A DNA stretch of 64,000 nucleotides from Trichobilharzia szidati (GCA_944472155.2 OX235272.1:97098020-97162019), one strand, 5' to 3'; positions 21,935-34,055 are shown, numbered from the stretch's first letter. Translations and numbers: made by a program. Notes: generated from the letters alone by a model not told the origin.

Positions 21935-22300
21935 TGACTACCAGTCGAATCCAGGATGCACACTTCTACCCGTATGGTACTCATCATCTGGATGTACCTG
22001 CATTCTTAAAGAGTGATGGTATTTCTTCTGAAACTGGAACCCGACATCCATCGTTTCAAACACCAAAGCGCTATCATCTACTAGGCCACACCACCAATCC
22101 CTAGGAATGGAAGTACATTCAGGTGACAAGTCCAAAGTAAGATGAAATGCGTATCGTGAACTCTACCGCTAGTCACCATCTACTAAAATAACCTCACATC
22201 AATCCTGGGGCATCGCTGGAGCGTCCGTACTAGGAGCCAGTATGTCAATCGAGACCTAACACTTCGGTTCAACATAATCAATCAACGAGAAATGCAAATT
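21935..22300 (-). mobile_element. Sm-alpha-like repeat with hammerhead relic
   Basis: Minus strand: A-box region GGCCTAGTAGATGATAGCG (about 22,086-22,068), a decayed B box, then a hammerhead with stem I ATCCAG/CTGGAT intact, core ATGATGA (first base C to A), stem II TACC/GGTA and GAAG in place of GAAA. The shared end block lies at 22,200-22,300. Confidence 0.65.
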
Positions 22301-22928
22301 AACTTAAAAATAAATAAAACATCACTTTGCAACCAGTTTTCACTAAATTAGATAAAATGAATAATCATTTAATGGGTTCTAGATTTCGACTGATGAAAAC
22401 TTGCAAAATGGTATGAAAGAGCCGTTCCGATCAGTTCAGTAGAAGGCAGTGGCTCGTAATAAAATCTCCCACAAAACCTTTAAATATGATAATAGAGAAC
22501 TTCTTGCAGATATGAATGACGTTCATTTTTAGCAAAGCACACTTATGAACAGTGCTAAGCTGTTCTTTGCCGTGATTTGGAATTTATAGTTATTATGGGT
22601 AACCTTATGTGACTAACTAAAGTTAACTTCGAAATTGTCTCTGAATTATTTGCTATGTTTTACACTTAAAATAGTTTCATCACACACAGCAGCTGAAAAA
22701 TGCGAGGATTTCTGTTTCGGTGTGAAGCAGTTTTAAGAGAACAGCACACTCTTTAATTAAATTCCAGCCTACACACTGAGATTATAGTATCACTATTTTA
22801 GATTGATGTAAACCGAGTAGCAGGAGGTGTACATGTTTCTAATAGCATTTTATAAAAATTTCATCTATTCACCTTGCACTGAATCATTTGTTTTGTTTTG
22901 TTTTTTAAAATATTTTATTCTAATGAAG

Positions 22929-23108
22929 GTCAGGGAAGAGTCAACCAGCTAGGTGGTATGTTTATCAATGGTAGACCATTACCGTATGAAACACGTCTAA
23001 AAATAGTCGAATTATCTAGCAATGGTATTCGTCCATGCGATATATCAAGACAACTGAAAGTATCACATGGTTGTGTGAGTAAAATTCTTCAACGTTACAG
23101 TGAAACAG
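22929..23108 (+). CDS. pax3/7: Pax3/7 exon 2: PAI subdomain of the paired domain
   Basis: Encodes residues 269 (split codon) to 329 (split codon). It starts [19 protein letters not shown] and ends [17 protein letters not shown], which covers the beta-hairpin and the three helices of the PAI DNA-binding half, including the recognition helix SHGCVSKIL. The residues that separate Pax3/7 from Pax6 and Pax2/5/8 (GQGR start, [14 protein letters not shown]) are present. The acceptor follows TCTAATGAAG and the donor is the consensus AG/GTGAGT. The split within the ETG glycine is, to my knowledge, also where vertebrate Pax3/7 genes have an intron. Confidence 0.93.
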
Positions 23109-23656
23109 GTGAGTGACCTAATTAAGTGTATTGATACATTATGTTTATGATGCAGTTTACTGTAAGATAAACAAATTATGCATAAGTGCTGGTGAATACA
23201 GTCTATGTCAGAGGAATAAGCCTTTCTGTAATAGTTTTCATTTGGAATCGTGTACTGAACAAGTTACCAGTATGAAATGGAGAAAACATTAAGTCAAGCT
23301 ATATACACCTCACTTTTCTTCGTCAATATATAATATCAGTGTTCCGTGATAATTTCTCTCTGAATATTTCAATGTAACTAGCTGAACTCCAATGACGTGG
23401 ACAAATAGTAATGTGTCTACCTTGCTGTCTGTTGGTTTTATTCCCATAATCACATGAAGAACTTCAGTTTAATGTTTCCTAGTTTTCGATAATTTACTAG
23501 GTGATATCTAATCATCGCGAAAATCCCTCTCACAAATACACTTTCAACTGAATTCTACAGTGAAATGTAGACTAAAGTGTAACTAAAGCCAGGCACTTGA
23601 GAGTACTACATTCATATAGTAATTCTAACTGTAAAACACTCGAAAGACATATGAAG

Positions 23657-24665
23657 TATTATTATATTATTATTCCTTCAGGTTCCAAGTGGAACATAGG
23701 GCTTCGACAGTACATAGTCGTTTCATCCTGTTCTCTTCAGTTGTCTTTGGCTGGCTCTGCGATTCTCCATAAGTTCTCATCTCCTCCTCACACAATTAGC
23801 TCCATGTGACACTCGGATGCCTTCACTCATCGTTTCCAATTTGGGTTCGACTCGGCGGCTTACCTAGCGTGTAATTTCACTCAACAGTCCTCTCAGAGTA
23901 AGTCCAAACCATCTTCATTTCCTTCAACCAATTTTTTGGATAACTAGTTCTTGGTTAGTTCATTCACAGAGTCCCTTGTTGTTAGTACTTTCTGTCAGGT
24001 CATCTAATCTTCAGCAGTGAGACACTGAACATAGACGTTAAAAACATTCTGTAGCCTGTTACAATTGCTTTTGGTAACATGCAGAAGCACTAACTTCGAA
24101 TCGTGTTCTTCTTCTTTTGTGTGCAGTAGATTTCTAAACTGATTTCAGATTAATAAAACTTTATTTTGCCTTTCCTGTCCTTGTTGTTCATGACATCCTC
24201 ATCTGTGTCGCCTGTAGTTGAAACGATGCTGTCTAGATAAGTGAAAGAGGTAACTCACCCCCAGTTTCTCTCGCTGATTGTGGTCGATGCCTATTGTTGT
24301 TGGTTAGGTATTTTCATTACCGCTATCTTCTCTGTATCCACTTGAAGTTCTGTCTTCGCTGCCTATCTCTTCTGCCAGCTTATTGGTTTTAACCTATAAG
24401 TCTTCGAATTTGTGTGACAATAAAAAATCAGTCGTCCATGGATCAAGGTATTCCTGTCTTCTCTTTCATCATAGTCTGCCGTATGTACCAGTCCACTACA
24501 ATCAGGAATATCATTGGTGATAGTAGACAGCAGCGTTGTCTTACTTCTGTCTTCACTTCAAAGGCTTCTTCGCTGAGCTTTCCATTTTGAATCACTTGAC
24601 AGGCGTGTTAAGAAGTTATTGGACAGTACTACGCTTTTCACTCTTGAAGTATATGCCAGAGTCAA
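23657..24665 (-). mobile_element. RTE-type LINE, 3' kilobase
   Basis: On the minus strand the 3' end reads GAAGCCCTATGTTCCACTTG near 23,705-23,686, then AATAATAAT. Moving right it passes through the 3' untranslated region and the part downstream of the reverse transcriptase catalytic motif, matching the order in the copy at 48,915-51,990. Many stops and frameshifts. Confidence 0.75.
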
Positions 24666-25794
24666 CACTACTATCGTCAGGTTAAATGATAGAACACTTC
24701 GGTTTCATACATCTAACAATAAACATTTGGAGATAATTAGGAGGACATACTATCTAGTTAAACCTTCATCCTTGGTGATTACTTCTCATCAGCAAGACAA
24801 TTTTAAAACTCCAGATATTCAGAACTGCAACTATTGGTTAAGGTTTCAGTCCCCTAATGTGTATACTCAACTCGTCATTTACGCAATTTTACTTTACAAA
24901 TGAAACACTGAATTTCTCAGTGTACACAAGTGATATTCCCTCATTGACTAAATTTCCTTGTTTATAGGCTTATTTTCTTCGCATATCATAAAGTGTATTG
25001 TGAAACAACTTAAACAGTTTTTAGAGAATAATTCTTATTACAATTTAATTCGATTTTCATTTTGTTTTAACTCACTAACTTATGTTTGCTTGTTTTTCTA
25101 ACTGCATTACTTTCACGCTCAATAGATGAATGAATACAGAGTGTGACATGAGTATTTGTAAATAATTTAAAAATATGATACATTAAGTGTTAAAAGTTAC
25201 CAGGTTAGCATCTTAAATGATACAATCCTGGTGCATATCTCATGTGTGCGTATTTGCCTGTGTGTGTATATATAGAGGGGAGGGGGAAGGTATTAGTTAG
25301 TATGCATAACGTGAGAGAATGAACTTGCAGTTGGCATATTAGAACCAGACTAGTCTGAGAATAATGTAAAGCGAAAATAATGTTTTTCTGACACAGTTTC
25401 ATAATGAATTAACTGGTTGTGCGGAAAAGTACTGATGCAAATAGCGTTTTTATTTTTCACTGACAAGAGATAGAGAATCATTATACTTGTTTCACTCTAG
25501 TTTACAGTTACTCAAACTGAATTTAAAAGTCTAAGGTGTTACAGCTTTCAGTTTACAATCGAAACCTAACGTACCAGACTTTTAAGATGTCATAGGTTTA
25601 TGGCATTCTGGTCCAAAAGTCTTCTCAATTATAGTCCGTACTTTTTAGGGTGACTGGTTTATACTGGACAGATATACTCAATCTCAGTAAACCTATCGAC
25701 TGCAAGTATTTCCGTAAAATAGAAATCAGTCAACCCGGAAATTCAAATCAACGTAAATAAGTTACAGCTGATAGCTGCTGTAAAAGAAGTTGTT

Positions 25795-25965
25795 CTGATG
25801 GCCTAGTAGGGTATTGGATAATGCTTTGGCGTTTCAGGCAGTGGGTTCAGTGTTACAGTCTCATTGAGAACTCTACCACTCACTAGGAAATGTAGGTAGT
25901 CAAGAGAAAAGAATAGATGTCACACCATAGTGACCTTGGGCTAGCCGATGTAGTATTTTAGTATA
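25795..25965 (+). mobile_element. Sm-alpha-like repeat, hammerhead lost
   Basis: The A-box region GGCCTAGTAGGGTATTGGAT near 25,800 and a B-box remnant (AGTGGGTTCAGTG) are visible. The hammerhead segment is no longer recognisable. Confidence 0.5.
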
Positions 25966-25982
25966 AAAAGTATATTCACAGC

Positions 25983-26001
25983 ATATATATATATATATAT
26001 A
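25983..26001. repeat. AT dinucleotide microsatellite
   Basis: About nine AT units. Confidence 0.9.
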
Positions 26002-26261
26002 ATAAAAATGAATTATATAGTGTATCTGCCTCTAGCATGCTGCAAGAGTAGGTCCCATTTTTTAATAGGAGTGGTTACAGACATACAGCTGTAATCCGTA
26101 TTTTTTCTGTATCTTAAACCATTCGATGGAATTTGTATGAGTACCAAATTAGGATCCACTAATCCTGATGAATGCTTTACTTTATTGTGAATATATCCTG
26201 ATGATGACAGCCACAGAGCTCAACATTTCAAATGGATGCTGTCCATAATTTTCGTTGCAGT

Positions 26262-26343
26262 TTTAACCATAGCCTTACCCCAAGCCTAACCCTAAGGCTA
26301 ATCTAGATCTAACCGTATCCTACTCTAACCCTAACCCTAAATC
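26262..26343. repeat. Interstitial telomere-like tract
   Basis: Decayed CCCTAA-type repeats: CCTAACCCTAAGGCTAA near 26,285 and CTAACCCTAACCCTAA at 26,324-26,340. Schistosome telomeres are built of TTAGGG. The units are interrupted, so it is either an old insertion or a chance-expanded repeat. Confidence 0.65.
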
Positions 26344-27149
26344 AAGGGAAAACTTACAGCAGATGCTATGAAAAGAATCCTTTGGCCATGTTGAGCTATG
26401 TGATTGGTTGATTCTAGGTCATTTGGCTGTGGTATCTATTCTTTACTGTTGTCTGCAGGTATATAATCCAGTCATCACATCGGACCAAATATGAATGCAC
26501 CCATCAGAAACTGATATATAAAGTACTAATCCTGAGATCTAATAGTCCACAACTCCATCCAGTTGGATGTCATAGGTCTTAAATTAAGAAAGTAAAGATC
26601 TTCAAAAGTTGTAGATTAATGATGCGAAATACTGTAAAATAAATCAATTTCCCTTAAACTTTTGAAATAAAATTAAGTCATTTGTCAAAAAAAGTTATGT
26701 GAACAGCTATCCAGCCTTCAGTGTTGATGGGAAGCTATTATTTCTAGGATAAACCTTACTAAAACTGAAGACACAAATATTTACTGAGCATATGAACAGT
26801 TACTTGCATGACGCCAGAGGAAAAACATAATCTGACAAAACAGTGGGAAGCCTCATAACTTGAGTAAAACTTGATTACCATGAACAGAACAAGACATAAT
26901 GTTTTATTGGCCGGTTACATAAGTAGGCATCCTATTTTCAGCTTTGATCAGTTTTGTTCCACAGCATTAAAGAATAGGATCGATGAAAGTCTTCGTCAAA
27001 ATAACTGATAAAATCAAACAAAATATTCTCCCATCAAATTCTAGCAGTCCAGATAACTACCAAAATATTCACCTAACAAATAAGTATACCCTGTAATGGG
27101 TATCAATACACCTCAAATCAAAATAAACAAAACCTTTTATCAGTAACAC

Positions 27150-27385
27150 CTATTTTTTATTCTTTTACTTTCCTAGAGGAACATGAGGCTTCAAGATAGA
27201 GCCTGAAGTTTCGGTAGCACTGGTGTTTATTTCTACGGGGTATGGTTGCTAGCCTCACACTTAACCTTCCTTCTTCACCGGTCTTATCACTGGATTAGCG
27301 AGGTTTAGGAGTGCGTCGGCCGGGGATCGAACCTCAGTACATGTGAGCTGTTGGCGAGTATTCCACCGCTAAACCATTTACACCT
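27150..27385 (-). mobile_element. SINE A, minus strand
   Basis: 3' block near 27,170-27,195, body landmark GATTAGCGAGGTTTAGGAGT, and head with GTGCGTCGGCC and B box GGTTCGATCCCC in reverse complement near 27,315-27,335. Confidence 0.8.
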
Positions 27386-28439
27386 ACTAATCTACTAAGT
27401 AATACAGCAGAGTACATCATATTCTCAAATAGCTTACTTTAAACGGTACTTTGTATTCAGGATAAAACTGTATAGTCAGGCACAGCTTGTCGGACGAATC
27501 AACTTCGAGTCCTCATCAGTTAAGAGCATTAAACAATGAACGAGTTCTGAGCTTTTCGATGATTATATTCATCACATAACATACATGTATAATATGTCAA
27601 CAGCCAGACAAGTGTTCATTTCATCATCAACTCTATTATTATAAGAACTAATACCAATACTATCTACCCTCTATTAAAACATATAAATGGCATACTGACA
27701 AGATGAAATTTTAGCGTTAATTTGGTCACATCATAATAGTTTGTATGCTAGCGAAACATTTTATTTCCGACAAAATTTCATTTCACACTCCATCGCTGTT
27801 AAATTTATGATGACTCTTTCTTTTCCATTTGATTCGGTAGAACTTTTCTTTCTCTTCTTCTTATTTACCTCCAAATTAACCTTGTCATTATTCCATACAA
27901 TATCACTTTTTATTCGCCTAGTGTTTAATGAGGTATGAAATCCTCCATGAGAACAGTCAACCATCATGTATGCATGCATGTATATAGTAGATTTGTGTGT
28001 ACTTCACCCTGTTTGTTATCTTTTACAGACTTGCCTATAATTAAATGGATCCTCCCACTTTAAATACCGGGGAATTGTATAAACTTATTCAATCTCATAA
28101 CAGATCAATGGATACATTGTTCACTTCTTGTGTGTTTGTTAATTTTCCTCTTTTATTTTAAAATGTACAATCAACCTTGTCTTTAAAAGTGACAAACTAG
28201 AATTCAATCATCATCACCATCATCATAAAATAATAATAATGATAATAGTTGGAGCAATTAAATTTTAAGGCATATGTAGTTCATTTTTATGACCTAAAAC
28301 TTTTGTACGTTGACGTTTTATTGAACACTGAACGTTTGTATACAACCTAACATGTCCCCATTTACATAGTCTGTAATAAGGAAAGTTTTTAACTGAATAA
28401 TTCAGTTATCATCATTCAATAAATTTCTAATACCATGAC

Positions 28440-28690
28440 ATTACACACTACTGACTGATTGAGATAAGTGGTTGAATACCACTCATATCAATCAGTAGTG
28501 CTTCCGAACCAGATCGAAATGATCTAAACACTGGGTGGCCATTTCGTTGATTTCGAGTCAAGCTAATCCTACTGTTTAGATCACTTCTAGCTAGCCAGCA
28601 AGGAATGCTGGCTGATGTGGTGGTGTCCATCTATTCATATCAATCTATCAGTAGTACGCAGCGTTATGCATTCATGGTATTTATGATATC
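28440..28690 (-). repeat. Family D hammerhead repeat, decayed
   Basis: Shares order and sequence with 46,335-46,625: ATATCA(A)TCAGTAGTGCTT near 28,487, GATCTAAACACTGG near 28,522, and the CAATCTATCAGTAGT block near 28,642. The two CAGTAGT blocks suggest a tandem or terminal repeat layout. The minus-strand hammerhead relic near 28,535-28,570 has GAAATGG but a damaged core. Confidence 0.5.
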
Positions 28691-28934
28691 AAGCAGACTG
28701 TATATATCCATGTCTGAATAATATCGTTTTCCTAAGGAAACAGTGGTGAAATAATCACCTGGAATTGTGTAAATTGCAAATGGCATGGAGTGAACATTAG
28801 TATGTACCACTTGTAGTATTGATTTCGAGAACCTACTAATACGAAGATGACAGAAATGGAAATATGAAAGTGGGACACAGTAGGATTCAAGACAGTAACG
28901 TACATGTTATCAGCCTGCTTTTTATTTCCCTTTG

Positions 28935-29105
28935 AATAATCGTTAGTCGTAGGAATCCGACTGACAAATTTCCTCCTATTCCGAAGACATCTGCTGAATC
29001 TGTCAGTAACCCGTGAGTGGTAGTATTCTCACTGAGATCTAAACATACAGCCCATAGTTTCAAACGTCAATTCGTTATTCGATAAGCTTATTAACCAAAA
29101 AAGTC
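28935..29105 (-). mobile_element. Sm-alpha-like repeat, decayed
   Basis: Minus strand: GTTTGAAACTATGGG near 29,070, B-box remnant, then a badly decayed hammerhead (GCAGATG, GGAGGAAAT). Confidence 0.45.
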
Positions 29106-29174
29106 AAACAGTTGCACAACCAGTATCACTTCATTTATTTGCGATTGCTGATGAATTCCGGATGAAGTGATTGA

Positions 29175-29365
29175 CCTTTGTTGTCACACAGGTTCCTTGA
29201 GGTGGTCATCTTGCCTCATCAACTCAGTGGATAATGCTTTTATGTACCAGTTTAAGGTTCCAGTGTGAACACAAATAAACTCTTGGTTGCATCTTGACTC
29301 AACTGATGTCTCCCCAAGGGGGACGAAACGCGTGTTCTGAATTTCACTACCAGCCACTAGTGAAA
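29175..29365 (+). mobile_element. Sm-alpha-like repeat with one-base-off hammerhead
   Basis: Plus strand: A-box region CAACTCAGTGGATAATGC near 29,220, B-box remnant AGGTTCCAGTG, then CTGATGT (29,303-29,309; last core base A to T), stem II TCCC/GGGA, GAAAC (29,325-29,329), and the tail CTGAATTTCACTACCAGCCA. It faces the copy at 28,935-29,105. Confidence 0.6.
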
Positions 29366-29664
29366 AAAATTGACCTTTAACTATATCTTAATGCGTTCTC
29401 CGTCACTGAATACAACTGTTTGCCATGTGTCGATAAAAATATACTATCCGACAATAACAAAACAACGCTTATCAGAATGATAATAGTATTAAAATCATGC
29501 TGTTAAGAAAACCTTTGTAAGAACACATAACACGTATATAACAACGAGAGTTATTATGCTTTTGGAGTAGAATTTAGAATGCCAACTGAACAAGAAAACA
29601 CAATCAGGCTCCTGATGTTTTCAATTCTGCAAATACTTCCAATTTATTTTGTGATCTTAGATAT

Positions 29665-29890
29665 TCCTGTTTTTTATTCGTTTACGTTCCCAATGGAACA
29701 TAGGGCTTCAGGCTACAGCTTTGAAGTTTCAGCAGCGGTGGTGTTTATTTCTACGGGAGGGGGTTGCTAGTCTCATGCCCAACCTTCCCTTTTTACCAGT
29801 CTTATTACTGGTTTAGCGAGGTAAGGGTGTGCGTCGACCACGGATCGAACCCCGAACCACACCAGTGGTCGGCGAGCATTCTACCGGCTG
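29665..29890 (-). mobile_element. SINE A, minus strand
   Basis: 3' block TTCCCAATGGAACATAGGGC near 29,688, body landmark GTTTAGCGAGGTAAGGGTG, B box in GGATCGAACCCC near 29,846, head ending near 29,889. It ends 257 nt before exon 3. Confidence 0.8.
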
Positions 29891-30147
29891 TGATAATTCA
29901 TCAGTTTTATTAGTACACATAACAGATTGGTACTTTCCTGTAGTGAGATTACTTACTGTAAGACTCTTAAGTAGTCCATATCATAATTTGTTTTGAAACT
30001 GGATGTAGAATCAGTGACTCACTGTTCTTCACCATCTGTAAATTAATCCTTTCTAATCGCTTTTTTGTTGGATCATTAATGCATGTTCAAACAGACTAAA
30101 CTTCTAAAATGTATTTATGACCCTTAACAACTTTCTCTCCTTCTCAG

Positions 30148-30639
30148 GTAGTGTAAGTCCAGGTGCAACTGGAGGAGCTAGAAAACCGAGAACTGGTCAC
30201 CATCATCAGAATATAATATCAGTATCATCAGATAGCAGCCAGTCAAATAATAATCGATCAAGAAATTTTAATCATAAATATACCAAAATTAATCGCTTTA
30301 ATTATAAACAAAATAAGGCTGATATTCTGCATAAAAGAAAGCTGAGCAAGTCATCAAAAATAAGACTGTCTGAAACGCGTTGCATTCCAGATCATTGTAC
30401 TAATCAAATAGGAACACTATTGACTGATTATCCTTCTTCATCATCTTTGGAAAAGACAACAACACAACAACTGCAACATCAACACAGCCCTCAGTATCAA
30501 CAACAAGAAGCTATAGACTTATCAGTTAATAAAAGACCTAAGTACACCTTGGCAGAAGATGCTTCAACTTCGTCAATAAATAACAGTACCACAATGCATG
30601 GTTCTATGCTGTATAATTCTTCTTTGTTTCAATGTCCAA
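30148..30639 (+). CDS. pax3/7: Pax3/7 exon 3: end of PAI, then low-complexity region
   Basis: The acceptor is TTCTCCTTCTCAG. The exon starts GSVSPGATGGARKPR, the usual linker at the end of PAI (GSIRPGAIGGSKPR in relatives). Where the RED subdomain should begin it instead runs into His, Ser, Asn and Lys-rich sequence. Residues 450-458 read AIDLSVNKR, close to the CtBP corepressor motif PxDLSxK, with a basic KRPK that could serve nuclear import. The frame continues to a stop at 30,681. The donor chosen is CAA/GTAACT after 30,639, because it is the only reasonable site near the end with the phase needed for exon 4; another intervening exon cannot be excluded. Confidence 0.8.
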
Positions 30640-33369
30640 GTAACTACAACGCTGATAATAATAATCTAATATTACTTGTATAAACATTAGAGATATACCT
30701 TCAAAAAAATACTTGAAGCATCCTGATACCGATTTGTTGCGTACACAAGTTGGATTGAATTTATCGACTTCATTGAATGATGAAATGCAAAAGTGTAAGT
30801 GCAAATCTTGATAATAGTTACCCTTTTACAAATTTCACTCATATTTGTTAACTGTCTTATATAAGCGTCAATAGAAGTAATGTCACTTATTGAAACCACT
30901 TTGAATCTCCTGCTGATTAATTTTACTATAACGAAATAATTGGTCACTACTGAAATGTCAGCTCCTATTTCGGATGCTTCTACGACACCTTCAGGTTAAC
31001 TTAGTGTTATTCGCATCCCAGTTGTAGTTAACGTCAACCAAGATAGCACTAAGAAATGTAGTTAGTGATCTTAAATTTCTCTGTGACTACATGCCAGTCA
31101 GTGGTGAAGATAACGCATTGCAGAGCTCCATATTTAGAATTGAAATAGTCATTTATACGCTTCATACGAAATTTTCGACACATAATTGTCTACCTCAAAA
31201 ACATTCTTTCTGTGTTAAAATAATTTTAAAGGGAAATATTTTAAGTGGAGGTATATGCAAATTTAAGTCCCTTCTGACGCTTTTTTAATCACAATACTGA
31301 AACCGACTGTTTAAACTGATTTATAAATGTTTAAATAATTATCAATATTTTGTAATGTCACACTTTTTCGCCTGCATTTCTGCTTCAAACTACTTCAGTA
31401 ATGGTGAATACCTAGGTTCAACGTATTTTAGGGAATACTAAATATCCTGCAGGCAAATGTATTTGACACCTAATTCTGTAAAGGTATGAACGCCTTTTCA
31501 TTGTCATTTTATCTACTAGCTAAATTTATGAGGGGTTAGCAAAAATACGAATACCTCATTAGTGGTAAGAATAAACACTCGAAGAAAACGATATAAGAAA
31601 CTAGTTGTTTAAACGAATATATGTGATTGAACGAAATTTCCCCAGAAATTTAGGGAAGTTTATTTGAAGTTATCGTTAAATCGGACATTCACTGTAAGAC
31701 ATCTAGGAAAACTATAAGTTCATTTTAAGCTTTGTTTCAAGAGCATCAGCTTTATTTTAATAGGAACAAGAATTTTATTTTCATTAAAAAAAACTTTTGG
31801 CACATTTCTGTCCCCATAAGACTCCTGATCCATCTACCTACTCAAGCCTACAATGAGTACTTTGCTAAATCATTTTCCCGTATAGACGATAAAACTATTC
31901 CCTTTTTTTATAACTCAACTTAATCTATAAGTCATGCAGGCTTTTATTCAGCTATGATATACGGGGGATTACTAGATAGTCATACAGTCCCTCAGTGTTA
32001 AAAATATTCTCACTCATTTAACGATTGACTATGTGACGGTGATACACTAAAAATCAATAATACCTGCGAACTTCTTAGGCTTGTAGGAATCTAATTATTC
32101 TTAAGGTTGGTTTCTCCACGGATTAACATCAGAGAAGTCCACGGTACATTCACAGTTGATGCAAAAGACTTGTCTCATTGCCATAAAGTTTTATTTTAAG
32201 AGAGTTATACTTCAGTTACTTATATTTCCAACTTCTGCTCATTCACAGTTTGAAGGCTGGGGATTCTAATTTCATAGTTAACTGTTCTCACCTCCGACTT
32301 GGTAAATCTTACATGATAAGGTTTCTCATTTATGCTTCAGAAGTATATTTCCGAATTAGTCACTAATGGGTAGTAAAGTGACGTTAAAATATTATACTTG
32401 TGAACCGAAAGATGAAAGTTACTCACTCATTCACTGAATGGCAAATTTATTGTCTGAAAAGCTGATGGCCCATACTCAATCAACTACAGAGTTATGGATA
32501 TATGGTGCAGGAAATTCCATAATCAACACATATCTGCTACTTTTATACTCTTTGGTCTTCAAGAATTCTTCCAGATCATATCACTTCGCGACAAAAGCGA
32601 TCCAGAAGTTCGCTGTTGGTTTTCAACGTGTAGTTAGAATGTAATTAGCAGCTAAACATTTTCGATCACTTTCTGTATTTCTGAGTACAGTTATTCTATG
32701 TATTTTCATATTCTAATACCTCTCCGTGATTTCGAAACAGATGTTGCGCCGAATCTTTAATACGAAATATAAAATAATCTAGGTCATTAAAACACAAATG
32801 GTTAAATATTCTAATATTCACATTTTTAATTATATCCATGATCAATGCCTAAGTTAGAAGATTACATGTATATATAGTGAACTAGTTATAATGTGCTACT
32901 TTTGTTTTTATGCTGAATGCATATGCGAACATCTCCTTTCTTGTGGCCTAAAATGTTTAGTTTCAACATTTGAAACATTGATCAATGTTACCGTTCTCTT
33001 TCTCCCTCTCTGCCTATAAAAGTTAATTAACTAATTAGTACAACAAAATAAATAAGGAATTCACTAGACCGTGTATGCACATACTTAATACAAGATTTTG
33101 TCATTTCTGTGCTTAACATTTGTTTTATTTCAGTATTCATTCCACCATTACTACAATTAAGGGCTCATTTTTTTAAAAAAAAGATCTGATTGTTCTACTT
33201 TATTAATTAACAGTGTTAACTGTGAACACTAAACAAAATGGAAGTTCAGAAAGGCTTCACTGAATCTAAGACAAAACATTCAAAGATTCATTATTGAATA
33301 GACAGAAAGTCACCTAATTTCTTACCTCTTGATGGAAGATAAAGAAATTTAAGGTAAACGCGATATATT

Positions 33370-33530
33370 TTGTTTTCAGGTCGATTTTTCATTTCCTGTT
33401 GACTGATTATGTTTGAAATGATGGATGCTGAGTGCGAGACTCAATGGGAATGTAGGTAAGCCTAGTTGACGAGCCTCAAGTGGCGCGAAATGCACACTGA
33501 ATTCAATGCAGTCGTTCTTCCACTCATCCG
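33370..33530 (+). mobile_element. Sm-alpha-like fragment with altered hammerhead
   Basis: The end block TTTCCTGTTGACTGATTATG is joined directly to the B-box side (GAAATGATGGATGCTGAGTG), so the head is deleted. The hammerhead reads TTGACGA, stem II GCC/GGC and GCGAAAT near 33,472-33,493. Confidence 0.5.
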
Positions 33531-33869
33531 GTCATGTTATCGGTATTCTTTAAAATTGATGATGAATACAACACTGAAGACGGGGATTCACGCATGAACT
33601 AACTCTTTTTATATTGTTTTATAAAATATTATTTCTTGTATAAACTAGCAATTGAAAGCAGATGAATCACTACAGAAACATAAGACGTACATACACCTGA
33701 AGATTGTAGAAATAAAGTCGAATGGGGAATTATTATATTAGTTGTATATATGCATTGTTCGTTTATCTGAATATTCAATCCACTCAATGAAAAGTGAATT
33801 CTGTATTAGATTTATCTGATCCAGTTTCAACAAATAATCAATACCAGACAATATCCATATGTGCATCGA

Positions 33870-34055
33870 TGTTTCAATGCTCGCCAACCACGTACGTGGT
33901 CTGGTTCCAATTCTCGGTAGACACACTCCTAAACCTCAATTAGGTCCTAGTAAGCTCAGTAAAGATAGAGGGCTGGGTGTGAGGTTAGCTACCCCTCTCT
34001 ATAGCTGAAGCTTGAAGCCATATATCCCACTTAGAACTCAAAGAAACAGGAAAAT
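33870..34055 (+). mobile_element. SINE A, plus strand
   Basis: Head remnant TGCTCGCCAACCACGTACG, B-box remnant GGTTCCAATTCTCGG, body with GGTTAGCTACCCC, and 3' end GAAGCCATATATCCCACTTA near 34,012. Confidence 0.65.

Larger units (their letters stand above)
20534..22928 (+). other. Pax3/7 intron 1
   Basis: Holds a short Penelope-like inverted repeat (21,378-21,509) and an Sm-alpha-like repeat (21,935-22,300). I see nothing else in it. Confidence 0.7.
23109..30147 (+). other. Pax3/7 intron 2
   Basis: Seven kilobases holding an RTE LINE fragment, Sm-alpha-like repeats, a telomere-like tract, two SINE A copies and a family D repeat, each listed separately. Between 24,670 and 25,790 and between 26,350 and 27,150 I see nothing nameable. 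Confidence 0.7.

Noticed and set aside
30678..30683. Alternative exon 3 donor at GTATAA
   Set aside because: It would leave phase 0, which does not fit exon 4; the GTAACT site at 30,640 gives the needed phase.
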